From: Cystobacter fuscus DSM 2262
Lineage (GTDB): Bacteria > Myxococcota > Myxococcia > Myxococcales > Myxococcaceae
NCBI RefSeq assembly: GCF_000335475.2
Contig: NZ_ANAH02000001.1
Span: forward strand, 744,001 to 808,000
DNA: 64,000 nt
Direction: 5' to 3'
Shown: in pieces, positions 45,955 through 57,193 of the stretch
Layout of the letters: every line of letters begins with the position of its first letter
How positions within the stretch are numbered: position 1 is the stretch's first letter
Translations under genes and position numbers: made by a program
The notes under the pieces: generated by a model
Told to the model about the DNA's origin: nothing
Databases searched by the model: none
Seen by the model: only the letters and a program-made list of their open reading frames with translations

Positions 45955-47381
45955 GCCCGAGAGCCGCCCTCCGCGCCGCGAGCCCGCTGCTCGCGCTGTG
46001 CGCCCTCGCCTGTGGCCACGAGCCCCCGCCCCCGGCTCCGCCCGCGCCCGACACCCAGGCCCCCCACGTGCGCCTCCTCTCCCCCGCCGAGGGGCAGGAC
46101 GTCGCCGCCTTCCAGGTGCATGTCCGGGGAGCGCTCGAGGACGACCAGGGCGTGGTGCGCGCCTCCTGGTCCCTCAATGGCACGCCGTCCGTGGACTTCA
46201 CGCCCTCGGCGACCTTCACCCTCGAGGGCCGCCCCCTCCCGGGCACCAACCACCTGCGCGTGGAGGCCGTGGACGCGGCGGGCAACACGGGCGTGGCCGA
46301 GGTGCGCTTCCGGTGGGGCACCTCGCTCGCCGCGGGGCTGTCGCACTCGGCGGCCCTGCGCGACGGCCAGCTCTTCACCTGGGGCGGCAACGACGCGGGA
46401 CAACTGGGACGCCCGGACGCCGGGAACACGCCCCACCCCCTTCCCGTCCCGGGGCTCGCCCCAGTGCGCGCGGTGGTGGCCGGTCCCTCCTCGACCCTCG
46501 TCCTCCTGGAGGAGGGCGGCGCATGGGCCTGGGGCACGCTGCCCCGGGGACTCGTCCCGGCGCGGAAGGAGCCCTCCACGCCCACCCGGGTGGAGAGTCC
46601 CGGCCCGGTGGTGGACGTGGCGCTCGGCGCGAGCCATGCCCTGCTGCTGCTCGCCGACGGCACGGTGCTCGCGGTGGGAAGCAACACGAAGGGACAACTG
46701 GGGCTCGGCTCGACCGCGCCCGTGGAGGCCCCCACGCGCGTGCCCGGCCTGTCGGACATCGTCCGCGTGGCCGTGGGCACCGCGCACTCCGTGGCGCTGC
46801 GCCGCGATGGCACCGTCTTCACCTGGGGCGACAACGGCGATGGCCAGCTCGGCAACGGAGAGCTGGATGCCACGCCCCACCCCGAGCCCCTGGAAGTGGC
46901 GCACCTCGGCCAGGTGGTGGACATCGCGACGGGACGAGGCCATGTGCTGGCGCTCGGCGCGGACGGCCGCGTGCGGGCATGGGGCCTGGGCATGTCGGGA
47001 CAGCTCGGCCATGGCAAGAGTGGGATGCTCGGAAGCCGGGCCCAACCCGTGGACGTGCTGGACGTGACGGACGCGGTGGCCGTGTCCGCCCTCAACAACG
47101 TCGGCTTCGCGCTCTCGGCCTCGGGGACGCTCTGGGCGTGGGGGCAGAACTCCAACGCGCAGCTCGGAGATGGCAGCCTCGCGGAGCGGCCAAGGCCCAT
47201 CCAGGTCCAGGGGCTCGGGCCCGTGCGCGCCGTGGCGGCGGGCTCCCTGCACACGCTCGCCTGCACCCGGGACGGGGACTGCCTCGCCTGGGGCGCCAAC
47301 CACGACGGGCAGCTCGGCGCGAGCACGCCCTCCGAGGGCTCTCCCCGCTCTCCGACTCCCCTCCCGGTGGTGTTCCCATGA
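45951..47381 (+). CDS. RCC1-repeat beta-propeller lipoprotein (second copy)
   Basis: This 476-residue paralogue of the preceding gene has the same plan: lipobox signal (LLALCALACGHEP), Ig-like segment (APHVRLLSPAEGQDVAAFQV) and RCC1 blades such as LFTWGGNDAGQLGRPD and VFTWGDNGDGQLGNGE. It starts by ATGA overlap with copy one and overlaps the di-heme oxidoreductase gene by four bases. The two lipoproteins are thus translationally linked to an electron-transfer/iron locus. A partner-binding role is inferred. Confidence 0.87.
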   Translation: MSPRAALRAASPLLALCALACGHEPPPPAPPAPDTQAPHVRLLSPAEGQDVAAFQVHVRGALEDDQGVVRASWSLNGTPSVDFTPSATFTLEGRPLPGTNHLRVEAVDAAGNTGVAEVRFRWGTSLAAGLSHSAALRDGQLFTWGGNDAGQLGRPDAGNTPHPLPVPGLAPVRAVVAGPSSTLVLLEEGGAWAWGTLPRGLVPARKEPSTPTRVESPGPVVDVALGASHALLLLADGTVLAVGSNTKGQLGLGSTAPVEAPTRVPGLSDIVRVAVGTAHSVALRRDGTVFTWGDNGDGQLGNGELDATPHPEPLEVAHLGQVVDIATGRGHVLALGADGRVRAWGLGMSGQLGHGKSGMLGSRAQPVDVLDVTDAVAVSALNNVGFALSASGTLWAWGQNSNAQLGDGSLAERPRPIQVQGLGPVRAVAAGSLHTLACTRDGDCLAWGANHDGQLGASTPSEGSPRSPTPLPVVFP

Positions 47382-48796
47382 AGCCCGCGCACGCGCTCGT
47401 CACCATCGGCTGGGGCCTGCTCGCCGCATGTGGCCCGACCACGCGGGCACCGGACGACGACTCCCACCCGAGCCATGCGGTGGTGGAAGTCGGCGAGGAG
47501 CGGCCCGGAGGCGGAGCCACGGTCCAGGACACGAGCGCACAGGCCTTCTCGCGTCCCGCGCCCTCGCTTCCCCTCTCGCGGCTGTCCGCGTTCGGCACGG
47601 GGGAGGCCCTGTTCGAGGCGGACTGGTTCGCGGCGCCCGACTCACGAGAAGATCGCGATGGCCTCGGCCCGCTCTTCAACTCCGTGTCCTGCGAGGCGTG
47701 CCACTTCCAGAACGGACGCGGCGCTCCACCCCAGGGCGCCGATCAGCCCACGGTCTCGCTGCTGCTGCGCCTGAGCGTGCCCGGCGAGGGCGAGCATGGG
47801 GGGCCCCGGCCCGAGCCCACCTATGGAGAACAACTCCAGACACGGGCCATTTCCGGAGTACCCGTCGAGGGACGCGCCACGCTCACCTGGGAGGAGCGCT
47901 CGGGCACCTTCGCGGATGGAGAGCCCTGGACGCTGCGCGCGCCCATCTATGTCCTCTCGCGGCTCGCCCACGGGCCGCTGTCGCCGGACGTGCGCCTGTC
48001 TCCGCGGGTGGCGCAGCCGCTGGTGGGACCGGGGCTGCTCGCGGCCGTGCCCGAGGAGCGTCTCCTCGAATGGGCGGATCCCGAGGACGCGGATGGAGAC
48101 GGCATCTCCGGGCGGCCCAACCGGGTGTGGAGCGTGCGCCGGGGGCGGTGGGAGCTGGGGCGCTTCGGCTGGAAGGCCAACCAGCCCGACCTGGAGCAGC
48201 AGAACGCCGCGGCCATGAAGGGGGACCTCGGCATCACCTCGCCGCTCTTCCCCACCGAGTCCTGCACCGCCGCGCAGGCCACCTGCCTCTCGGCCTCCTC
48301 CGGCGGAGCCCCCGAGCTGGACGAGGGCAAGCTGGCCGCCCTCACCGCCTACACCGCCGCGCTCGCCGTCCCCGCCCGCCGTGGGCACGACCAGCCCCAG
48401 GTGCTCCAGGGCAAGGACGTCTTCCACCGCGTGGGCTGCGCCCGCTGCCACCGGCCCTCGCTCGAGACGGGAGAGGTAGAAGGCCGCCCGGAGCTGTCCC
48501 ACCAGCGGCTGTGGCCCTACTCGGACCTGCTGCTGCATGACCTGGGGGAGGCGCTCGCCGACGGCTACGACGACTTCCTCGCCACCGGCAATGAATGGCG
48601 CACGCCCCCGCTGTGGGGCCTCGGCCTGACGCGCACCGTCAGCGGCCACACGCGCCTGCTCCATGATGGCCGGGCCCGCACGGTGCTCGAGGCCATCCTC
48701 TGGCACGGCGGCGAGGCCCAAGCCGCCCGCGACGCGGTGCTCCGCCTGTCCCGCACCGAGCGCGACGCCCTCCTCGCCTTCCTCGACTCGCTCTGA
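47378..48796 (+). CDS. Di-heme cytochrome c / DUF1111 (thiol oxidoreductase, MauG-like) lipoprotein, copy 1
   Basis: The 472-residue protein begins with a lipobox-type signal (GWGLLAACGPTT). It has two heme c motifs, CEACH at about 105 and CARCH at about 354. DGLGPLFNSVSC, DADGDGISGRPNRVW and WRTPPLWGLGLT are typical of DUF1111 di-heme oxidoreductases. These proteins often neighbour imelysin-type iron-uptake proteins. It is coupled to the second RCC1 gene, and a Fur-like site with a promoter follows before the first imelysin gene. Confidence 0.9.
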   Translation: MKPAHALVTIGWGLLAACGPTTRAPDDDSHPSHAVVEVGEERPGGGATVQDTSAQAFSRPAPSLPLSRLSAFGTGEALFEADWFAAPDSREDRDGLGPLFNSVSCEACHFQNGRGAPPQGADQPTVSLLLRLSVPGEGEHGGPRPEPTYGEQLQTRAISGVPVEGRATLTWEERSGTFADGEPWTLRAPIYVLSRLAHGPLSPDVRLSPRVAQPLVGPGLLAAVPEERLLEWADPEDADGDGISGRPNRVWSVRRGRWELGRFGWKANQPDLEQQNAAAMKGDLGITSPLFPTESCTAAQATCLSASSGGAPELDEGKLAALTAYTAALAVPARRGHDQPQVLQGKDVFHRVGCARCHRPSLETGEVEGRPELSHQRLWPYSDLLLHDLGEALADGYDDFLATGNEWRTPPLWGLGLTRTVSGHTRLLHDGRARTVLEAILWHGGEAQAARDAVLRLSRTERDALLAFLDSL

Positions 48797-48840
48797 GCGG
48801 CTCCGGCGTCGCCTCCCCCGGATTCTTGGGGACCCACGTT

Positions 48841-48869
48841 TTGACAATGATTAGCAAATTCATTACGAA
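48841..48869 (+). promoter_or_regulatory. Sigma-70-type promoter overlapped by a Fur-box-like site
   Basis: TTGACA (48841-48846) and TACGAA (48864-48869) with a 17-base spacer form a plausible promoter. Overlapping it, TGACAATGATTAGCA (48842-48856) matches 12 of 14 fixed positions of the 7-1-7 Fur consensus TGATAATNATTATCA. Taken at 48843, it matches 13 of 19 bases of the classical 19-base box. A repressor bound there would block the promoter. The ATG of the imelysin gene is 26 bases after the -10 element. Confidence 0.7.
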
Positions 48870-48894
48870 AGCACACTCGACGAGGGGGTTGGTC

Positions 48895-50016
48895 ATGACG
48901 AAGCAGGGTTGGCTGGCATTGATGGCGGCGGGCACGCTGTTCACCGCGGGCTGTGGCACGAACGCGCTGGAGGAGTCGCGCGCGCGGCCGGTGGTGGAGC
49001 GCTACGCGGCGCTGACGTACGAGAACTACACGGATGTGGTGAAGCAGGCCGAGGCACTGCGCACGGCGGTGGAGGTCTTCGTGGCCAATCCGACCGAGGC
49101 GCGACTGGCGGAGGCGCGCAATGCGTGGCTCTCCGCCCGCACTTCCTATGGCCAGAGCGAGGCCTTCCGCTTCTACGGCGGCCCCATCGACGACGAGGAC
49201 ACCGGCCCCGAGGGGCAGATCAACGCCTGGCCGCTGGACGAGGCGTACATCGACGGCATCATCAATAGCCAGGAGCCGCTGACCCAGGAGCTGATCACCT
49301 CGATGAACGAGCGCGATGGAGAGACGAACATCTCCTCGGGCTACCACGCCATCGAGTTCCTGCTGTGGGGCAAGGACGAGAGCGACACGGGCCCGGGCAA
49401 CCGGCCCGCTACGGACTTCGCCGACGAGGGCACGGCGCCCAACGCCGAGCGGCGCCGGCAGTACCTGAGCCTCGTGACGAAGCAGTTGGTGGAGGACCTG
49501 GAGTCGGTGCGGGACGCGTGGGCCCCCGGCCAGGACAACTACCGCAAGACGTTCGTGGCCGAGGCCCCCAAGGAGGCCGTGCTGAAGATTCTCACCGGCC
49601 TGGGCAGCCTGAGCGGCGCGGAGCTGGCGGGCGAGCGCATGACGGTGGCCTACGACAACAAGGACCAGGAGGACGAGCACTCCTGCTTCAGCGACAACAC
49701 GCTCGCGGACCTGTACGGCAACGCGGTGGGCATCCAGAACGTGTACCTCGGGCGCTATGGCGGCACGGACGGCGCGGGTCTGGACGAGCTGGTGGCCGCG
49801 GTGGATCCGAAGCTGAACGACGAGATGAAGCAGCGGCTGCAAGCCAGCCTCGACGCCATCCAGGCAATCCCCGGCCCGTTCGATCAGGCTATCCTCGGCA
49901 ATGACAGCAGCCCGGGGCGGCAGAAGGTGAAGGCCGCCATCGACGCGCTGCGGGCGCAGACGGAGACGCTCGTCGAGGTGGCCACCGCGCTCGGCATCCA
50001 ACTCAACCTGGAGTAA
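48895..50016 (+). CDS. Imelysin-family lipoprotein (iron-uptake associated), copy 1
   Basis: This 373-residue protein has a lipobox signal (GTLFTAGC, Cys20). The imelysin GxHxxE motif is intact as GYHAIEFLLWG with His about 151, and DNTLADLYGNAVGIQNVYLG forms the second half. Imelysin-like proteins bind iron or iron complexes at the cell surface or periplasm. The start is ATG 48895, with GAGGGGG just upstream. It is the first gene after the Fur-overlapped promoter and is followed by the second di-heme gene after six bases. Confidence 0.9.
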   Translation: MTKQGWLALMAAGTLFTAGCGTNALEESRARPVVERYAALTYENYTDVVKQAEALRTAVEVFVANPTEARLAEARNAWLSARTSYGQSEAFRFYGGPIDDEDTGPEGQINAWPLDEAYIDGIINSQEPLTQELITSMNERDGETNISSGYHAIEFLLWGKDESDTGPGNRPATDFADEGTAPNAERRRQYLSLVTKQLVEDLESVRDAWAPGQDNYRKTFVAEAPKEAVLKILTGLGSLSGAELAGERMTVAYDNKDQEDEHSCFSDNTLADLYGNAVGIQNVYLGRYGGTDGAGLDELVAAVDPKLNDEMKQRLQASLDAIQAIPGPFDQAILGNDSSPGRQKVKAAIDALRAQTETLVEVATALGIQLNLE

Positions 50017-50022
50017 CCCGAC

Positions 50023-51395
<1,373 letters not shown>

Positions 51396-51399
<4 letters not shown>

Positions 51400-52499
51400 A
51401 CCGACTCTCGCGCCGTCTGTTGTCCGTTCCGCTCCTGCTGTCGCTCGCCCTCACGGGGTGTGGGGACTCGCAGGGCACTACCTTGCGCTCGGCCTTCCTC
51501 GGAGAGCTGGGCGAGAAGACCATCCTGCCCACCTACCGGGACTTCGACACGCGCACGGGCACGCTCGCCACCGCGCTCACGGAGTTGGAGCGCACGCCCA
51601 CCGAGGCCACGCTCGCCACGGCCCAGGCCGCGTGGCGCGCCGTGCGCGAGCCCTGGGGCATCCAGGAGGCGCTCCACATCGGCCCCTCCGAGGAGTTGCA
51701 CACGGGCGCCGCGGTGGATCAGGTGCCGTCGACGAGCGGCATCGACACCCTGCTCGCGGGCACGGCGCCGCTGACCGAGCAGAACGTCGCGGAGCTGGGC
51801 GCCAACCGCAAGGGCATGATGGCCATGGAGTACGTGCTCTTCGACTCGCAGGCGGGCAACGCGGCGGTGCTCGAGAGGCTCACCGCCCAGGGCGACGCCG
51901 GAGCGCGCCGCCGGGCCTACCTGCGGGCGCTCGGGGCCGTGCTGCACACCAACGCGGTGGAGGTCCACACCGCGTGGGAGCCGGACCAGGGCAACTACGT
52001 CGCGCAGCTGGCGAACGCGGGCACCAGCGGCAGCAAGTACGCCACCCAGAAGGAGGCGGTGGACGAGATCGTCAATCGCCTCATCGGCTCGGTGGAGGTG
52101 GCGGAGCTCAAGCTGTCCAAGCCGCTCGGGTTCGAGACCGGTGGCACCGTGCGCCCCGAGGAGGAGGAGGCACGACGCAGCGACAACTCGCTCGCGGACC
52201 TGACGCACGCGCTGGTGGGCATGGAGCGGCTGTGGACGGGGCCGGAGGGCAACGGAGGGCTCGCGCGCGTGGTGGCCGCCACCAACAAGAACCTGGACAC
52301 GACGGTGCGCGAGGAGCTCGCGGCGGTGCGCTCGGCGCTCGAGTCCATTCCGCCCCCGCTGCGCACGGCCCTGCTGCAGAACCGCGAGTCGGTGGAGGCC
52401 GCCCGCGCCGCCCTCTCCAACCTGCGCGCCACGCTCGCCTCGGAGGTGGTGGCCAACCTGGGCGTGACGCTCAAGTTCAACGACAACGATGGGGATTGA
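51396..52499 (+). CDS. Imelysin-family lipoprotein, copy 2, with altered metal motif
   Basis: This 367-residue protein starts at GTG within GTGA overlapping the preceding stop. It has a lipobox signal (LLSLALTGCGDSQ). Overall it aligns with imelysins (RKGMMAMEYVLFD, HTAWEPDQGNYVAQL, DNSLADLTHALVGMERLW). The GxHxxE motif has become GMMAME: the histidine at about 142 is replaced by Met. Metal binding may be altered, for example to a heme- or different ligand-binding mode, or lost. It overlaps the HTTM gene by 11 bases. Confidence 0.87.
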
Positions 52500-53823
52500 G
52501 GCCGCGCCTGGTGTGCGAGAGCGGCTCGGTGCGGCGCTCTTCGCGCCCGTGGATCGCGCCTCGCTCGTGGCGTGGCGCGTCCTCTTCGGGCTGTTGATGA
52601 CCCTCGCCGTCGCGCGCTTCTTCGCGTACGGGTGGATTCAGGAGCACTACCTCGCGCCCCGGGTGCTCTTCCCCTTCGCGGGGCTGGAGTGGATCCGCCC
52701 CTGGCCGGGCGTGGGCATGTACGTCCACTTCGTGCTGATGGGCCTGGGGGCACTGGGGATTGCCTTCGGCGTCGCGTACCGATTGAGCGCGCTCACGTTC
52801 GTGCTCACCTTCACGTACGCGCACCTGATCGACCGGACGTACTACCTCAACCACTACTACTTCATCTCGCTGGTGGGGCTGGTGATGGTGCTGCTGCCCC
52901 TGGATCGCCAGGGCCCCGTGCCCGCGTGGTGGCTGTGGCTGCTGCGGGCGCAGGTGGGCCTCGTGTATGTCTTTGGCGGGGTGGCCAAGCTCAAGCCGGA
53001 CTGGCTCGTGCATGCCCAGCCGTTGAAGATCTGGCTCGCGGCGAGCACGGATCTGCCGGTGCTCGGGCGGTTCTTCGAGCTGCCCTGGGCCCCGCATGCC
53101 TTCAGCATCGCCGGCGCGGTGTTCGACCTGGGCGTGGTGCCCGCGCTGCTGTGGCGGCGCACGCGCGGGCCGGCCTTCGCGGCGGTGGTCGTCTTCCATG
53201 TCATCACCCGGCTGCTCTTCCCCATCGGCATGTTCCCGTGGGTGATGATCTCCGGTGCGCTGCTCTTCTTCCCTCCGGACTGGCCCCGGCGGCTCGGAGC
53301 CTGGCTGCGGCGGCTGCCCGCGTCGCTCCCGCCCCCGGCGGCACGCCCCTCCTTCCGCGCGTCGTGGACGGGCCCCGTGCTGGCCGCGGTGTTCCTCGGC
53401 GTGCAGGTGCTGCTGCCGCTGCGCCACCTGCTCTACCCGGGCGAGGTGATGTGGACGGAGGAGGGCTTCCGCTTCTCGTGGAACGTGATGCTGATGGAGA
53501 AGGACGGCATGGCGGAGTTCCGCGTCAGCGAGCCCGCCACGGGCCAGTGGTGGGTGGTGTCCCCGAGCAGGTACCTCGCGCCCTACCAGGTGAAGATGAT
53601 GGCCACGCAGCCGGACATGCTGCTGACGTTCGCGCACTACCTGGCGCGCGACTTCGCCGAGCGGGGCCACCCGGACGTGGAGGTACGGGTCAACGCCTTC
53701 GCGAGCCTCAATGGCAGACCCCGGCAGCGGCTCGTGGACCCCACGGTGGACCTGACCCGGGTGGGCCCCTGGGACAGCGTGAGCGCGTGGGTGCTGCCCT
53801 TCCAGGACGTGGAGCCGCCCTGA
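52489..53823 (+). CDS. HTTM-domain membrane protein (vitamin K gamma-carboxylase-like)
   Basis: The 444-residue product has the HTTM four-helix region and further helices, with DRASLVAWRVLFGLLMTLAV, YLNHYYFISLVGLVMVLLPL and LVYVFGGVAKLKPDWL. C-terminally it has MWTEEGFRFSWNVMLMEKDG, typical of the gamma-carboxylase-like family. Bacterial members have unknown reactions. It overlaps the second imelysin gene by 11 bases and is probably the last gene of the Fur-linked unit. Confidence 0.87.
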   Translation: MGIEAAPGVRERLGAALFAPVDRASLVAWRVLFGLLMTLAVARFFAYGWIQEHYLAPRVLFPFAGLEWIRPWPGVGMYVHFVLMGLGALGIAFGVAYRLSALTFVLTFTYAHLIDRTYYLNHYYFISLVGLVMVLLPLDRQGPVPAWWLWLLRAQVGLVYVFGGVAKLKPDWLVHAQPLKIWLAASTDLPVLGRFFELPWAPHAFSIAGAVFDLGVVPALLWRRTRGPAFAAVVVFHVITRLLFPIGMFPWVMISGALLFFPPDWPRRLGAWLRRLPASLPPPAARPSFRASWTGPVLAAVFLGVQVLLPLRHLLYPGEVMWTEEGFRFSWNVMLMEKDGMAEFRVSEPATGQWWVVSPSRYLAPYQVKMMATQPDMLLTFAHYLARDFAERGHPDVEVRVNAFASLNGRPRQRLVDPTVDLTRVGPWDSVSAWVLPFQDVEPP

Positions 53824-53889
53824 GCGGATGACCCGCCGCGTCACCGAGGGTATTGCCGACGCGGAGGCGGTCATGCGAAGAGGCCCGGC

Positions 53890-54657
53890 ATGACTTCTAC
53901 GCGCCGCGTCATCATCCCCCTGCCGGACCGAGACTTCGATGTGACCGAGGTGGCCGTGCCCTGGCGCCTGCTGGTGGACGCGGGCCACGAGGTGGTGTTC
54001 GCCACCGAGCGGGGACAGACGCCCGCCGCGGATCCGCTGCTGCTCACGGGAGTGCTCTTCGGGAAGCTCGGCGCGGAGCCCGAGCCCAAGCGCTTCTACG
54101 AGCAGATGATCCAGAGCCCCGCCTTCCAGAAGCCCATCACCTGGGAAGCCATCGAGCCCGAGTCGTATGACGGGATGGTGCTGCCCGGGGGACATGCGCC
54201 CGGCATGCGGCAGTACCTGGGCAGCGAGGCGCTCCAGGCAAAGGTAGCGGCGTTCTGGAAGCTCGGGAGGCCGGTGGGGGCCATCTGTCACGGGGTGCTG
54301 GTGCTCGCGCGGGCGAAGGACGCGTCCACCGGCAAGAGCCTGCTGGAGGGCCGGCGCACCACGTGCCTGCCCAAGTACATGGAGCGCGCGGCGTACTTCC
54401 TCACCGCGTGGAAGCTGGGGCGCTACTACCGCACGTACCCCGCCTACGTGGAGGAGGAGGTCCGCGAGGCCCTGGCGCCCTCGGGCCAGTTCGAGCGGGG
54501 GCCGCGCGAGTACTCCCGGCGCGGCACGGCCACGGACCATGGGCCGGCCTTCGTGGTGGAGGATGGCGACTACGTCTCCGCGCGCTGGCCCGGGGACGCC
54601 TACCTCTTCACCGAGCGCTTCCTGGCGAAGCTCGCGGCCCGTACGGCCCGGGGTTGA
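53890..54657 (+). CDS. DJ-1/PfpI superfamily protein
   Basis: This 255-residue protein has the class-I glutamine-amidotransferase-like fold. The nucleophile Cys is in GAICHGVLVLAR and the preceding loop is GMVLPGGHAPGMR. It is longer than a plain DJ-1 domain because of an insertion after the nucleophile (PKYMERAAYFLTAWKLGRYY). Its enzymatic role is unknown; chaperone, glyoxalase and deglycase activities occur in the family. A second, tail-anchored DJ-1 family gene lies at 59362. Confidence 0.87.
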   Translation: MTSTRRVIIPLPDRDFDVTEVAVPWRLLVDAGHEVVFATERGQTPAADPLLLTGVLFGKLGAEPEPKRFYEQMIQSPAFQKPITWEAIEPESYDGMVLPGGHAPGMRQYLGSEALQAKVAAFWKLGRPVGAICHGVLVLARAKDASTGKSLLEGRRTTCLPKYMERAAYFLTAWKLGRYYRTYPAYVEEEVREALAPSGQFERGPREYSRRGTATDHGPAFVVEDGDYVSARWPGDAYLFTERFLAKLAARTARG

Positions 54658-54754
54658 AGTCCGCGGACGCGGGTAGCAGCCTGACGGTTGGGGAGTTCCC
54701 CGAGGGGGCTCTCCGGGCAGGCACGGCGTGTCGCGAGAACGAGGAGGGCAACGG

Positions 54755-54922
54755 ATGAAGAACAAATACGGTTCGAGTTCCCTGGCCGGCTGGCAGCCCG
54801 CCAAGCCCAAGAAGCAGGGCAACCCCGTCTCGAAGATGACGCTGGTGGCGGGACGCCGCATCGGCGGGGCGCTCCGGGCGGAGCAGGCCCGTCAGCAGAA
54901 GCGGCGCGACACGAAGCGCTGA
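54755..54922 (+). CDS. Small basic protein of unknown function
   Basis: The 55-residue product (MKNKYGSSSLAGWQPAKPKK start) is rich in Lys, Arg and Gln, with an AEQARQQKRRDTKR tail. GAGGAGGG (54741-54748) precedes its ATG at good spacing, which supports real translation. I recognise no family. The charge suggests nucleic-acid or ribosome contact, which is a guess. Confidence 0.55.
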   Translation: MKNKYGSSSLAGWQPAKPKKQGNPVSKMTLVAGRRIGGALRAEQARQQKRRDTKR

Positions 54923-55004
54923 GCGGGCGGACGAGCGGGCCCCGGATTCGTTGGTTCGCTCGCACCAGGGGTATCATCCTGCGAGGGGCTCTCCCCTCCC
55001 GCCT

Positions 55005-57188
55005 ATGCTCCGTTACGCCGCGACCCTCTTCCTCAGCTCGTTCCTGCTGTTTGGCGTGCAACCGCTGGCGGGCAAGTACTCCCTGCCCTGGTTTGGCGGC
55101 ACTCCAGCGGCGTGGACGACCTGCATGCTGTTCTTCCAGGTCATGCTGCTGGGCGGCTACGCCTATTCTCACGCGAGCGCCCGGTGGCTCTCGTCGCGGC
55201 GGCAGGCGCGGGTGCACCTCGTGCTGCTGGGGGTGACGGTGGCGGTGCTGGGCGTGCGGGCCGTGGTGTGGGGCTCGCCAGTGGCTCCCGGGCCCGAGTG
55301 GCGCCCCACGGCGGAGGGCATCTCCAGCGCGCGGCTGCTGGCCATGCTCGCCTCCACGCTCGGCCTGCCCTTCTTCACCCTGTCCACGTCCGCGCCCCTG
55401 TTGCAGAGCTGGTTCAGCCGCGTGCGTCCGGGGACCTCGCCCTACCGGCTCTATGCCCTGTCCAACACCGGCTCGCTGCTGGCCCTGCTCACCTATCCCG
55501 TGCTCGTCGAGCCCTGGCTGGCCCGAGGCGTCCAGGCCTGGGTCTGGGCCGGAGGCTTCCTGGTGTTCTGCGTGGGCGGCGCGGCGTGTGCCTGGAGCGT
55601 GCTGCGCCTCGAGGACGTGCCCGCGCGGCCGCGCGAGGAGAGCGCTTCCGAGCCCGCTCCGGGCGTGGCGCGCACCCTGGCGTGGCTGGGGTTGAGCGCG
55701 TGCGCCTCGGTGTTGTTGCTGGCCACGACGAACCAGTTGTCGCACGACGTGTCGGCGGGCCCCTTCGTCTGGGTGCTGCCGCTGGCGCTCTACCTGCTGA
55801 CCTTCATCATCGCCTTCGAGCGCGAGGCGCTCTACTCACGCCCCCTCACCGCGATCGCGCTCCTGGTCGCCGCGGCGGGGGTGGGCTACGTCACCTATCA
55901 GGGCTCGCTCGCGTCGCTGTCCTCGCTGCTGTTCTTCCGCGGCCTGGCGCTGCTGGCCGGTGCCCTGCTGTGCCACGGCGAGCTCTACCGGCTGCGGCCC
56001 GGTCCGCGCCACCTGGGTGCCTTCTATCTCTGGGTCTCCGTGGGCGGAGTGCTCGGAGCGGTCTTCGTCCACCTGGTGGCGCCCCGCATCTTCCACTTCT
56101 ATCTGGAGTACCCGCTCACCCTGAGCGTGTGCTGCCTGCTCGCGGCGATGCTGCTGCTGCGCCGCGCTCCCGAGGAGACGCTCTCACGGGCCGCTCCGCG
56201 CTACGTCCCGGCCCTGCTGCTGCTGCTCATGTCGTTCGTGGTCACCCGGTCGTTCCTCGACGAGCGTCAGGCGCTCCAGTACTGGCGGGGCTTCTTCGGG
56301 GTGGTGCAGGTGTCGGAGGCGAGGAGCCGTGGCGACGTGGACCACGCCTTCATGCTGCACCACGGCGGCATCCTCCATGGCTTCCAGTACACCCGGCCCG
56401 AGCGGCGCGGGAGCCCCACGGCGTATTACACCGCCGACAGCGGGCTGGGGCTGGCGCTCGCCGAGCAGCGGCGGTTGCGGGAAGCCGCGGGCAAGCCCAG
56501 CGCGCTGCGAGTGGGAGTGCTGGGATTGGGCGTGGGAACGACGGCCGCGCTGGGGCGGGCCGGGGACACGCTGCGCTTCTATGAAATCGACCCCCAGGTC
56601 ATCGCCCTCGCGCGAGGCCTGGGCGGCTACTTCTCGTACCTGGGTGACTCACCGGCCCGGGTGGAGGTGGTGGAGGGGGACGCGCGCATCATGCTGGAGC
56701 AGGAGCTGGCGCGGGGAGAGGCGCAGGGCTTCGACGTGCTCGCGCTGGACGTGTTCAGCTCGGACTCCATCCCGGTCCACCTGCTCACCGAGGAGGCGGT
56801 GGCCGTCTACCAGCGGCACCTGGCGCCGGGAGGCGTGCTGGCGATGCACATCAGCAACCTGCACCTGAACCTGTTGCCCATCGCCGTGGCACACGCCTGG
56901 GTCACCGGCCTGCACGCCACCCTGGTGAGTACCGAGACGAAGGGGGAGGCGCGCAACAGCAGCTGGATGCTCCTGAGCGCGGACGCCCACTTCTCCCGGG
57001 GAGACACCTTCCTGCGCGCGGGCGAGCGGGTGGAACGGCTCGCCTATGGCGGAGCGCCACCCACGCGGTGGACGGACGAGCGGAGCAGTGTGCTGCCCGT
57101 GCTCCGGGTGCTCGGCGGGAGCGAGGAAGGCATCTTCGAGGAGCCCGCGGGGCCACCCGCTCCGGTGGCGGCCCCCGCGAGCCCCTGA
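55005..57188 (+). CDS. Membrane protein fused to a spermidine-synthase-like methyltransferase-fold domain
   Basis: The 727-residue product has about 11-12 hydrophobic segments in its first 430 residues (LFLSSFLLFGVQPLAGKY, then NTGSLLALLTYPVLVEP). A cytoplasmic Rossmann domain follows from about 480 (VGVLGLGVGTTAALGRAG, FYEIDPQVIALAR, VLALDVFSSDSIPVHLLTEE). The family is annotated as fused MFS/spermidine synthase; aminopropyl transfer has not been shown for it. The ATG at 55005 begins the first helix. It converges on trpG with five bases between. Confidence 0.87.
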   Translation: MLRYAATLFLSSFLLFGVQPLAGKYSLPWFGGTPAAWTTCMLFFQVMLLGGYAYSHASARWLSSRRQARVHLVLLGVTVAVLGVRAVVWGSPVAPGPEWRPTAEGISSARLLAMLASTLGLPFFTLSTSAPLLQSWFSRVRPGTSPYRLYALSNTGSLLALLTYPVLVEPWLARGVQAWVWAGGFLVFCVGGAACAWSVLRLEDVPARPREESASEPAPGVARTLAWLGLSACASVLLLATTNQLSHDVSAGPFVWVLPLALYLLTFIIAFEREALYSRPLTAIALLVAAAGVGYVTYQGSLASLSSLLFFRGLALLAGALLCHGELYRLRPGPRHLGAFYLWVSVGGVLGAVFVHLVAPRIFHFYLEYPLTLSVCCLLAAMLLLRRAPEETLSRAAPRYVPALLLLLMSFVVTRSFLDERQALQYWRGFFGVVQVSEARSRGDVDHAFMLHHGGILHGFQYTRPERRGSPTAYYTADSGLGLALAEQRRLREAAGKPSALRVGVLGLGVGTTAALGRAGDTLRFYEIDPQVIALARGLGGYFSYLGDSPARVEVVEGDARIMLEQELARGEAQGFDVLALDVFSSDSIPVHLLTEEAVAVYQRHLAPGGVLAMHISNLHLNLLPIAVAHAWVTGLHATLVSTETKGEARNSSWMLLSADAHFSRGDTFLRAGERVERLAYGGAPPTRWTDERSSVLPVLRVLGGSEEGIFEEPAGPPAPVAAPASP

Positions 57189-57193
57189 GCCCG

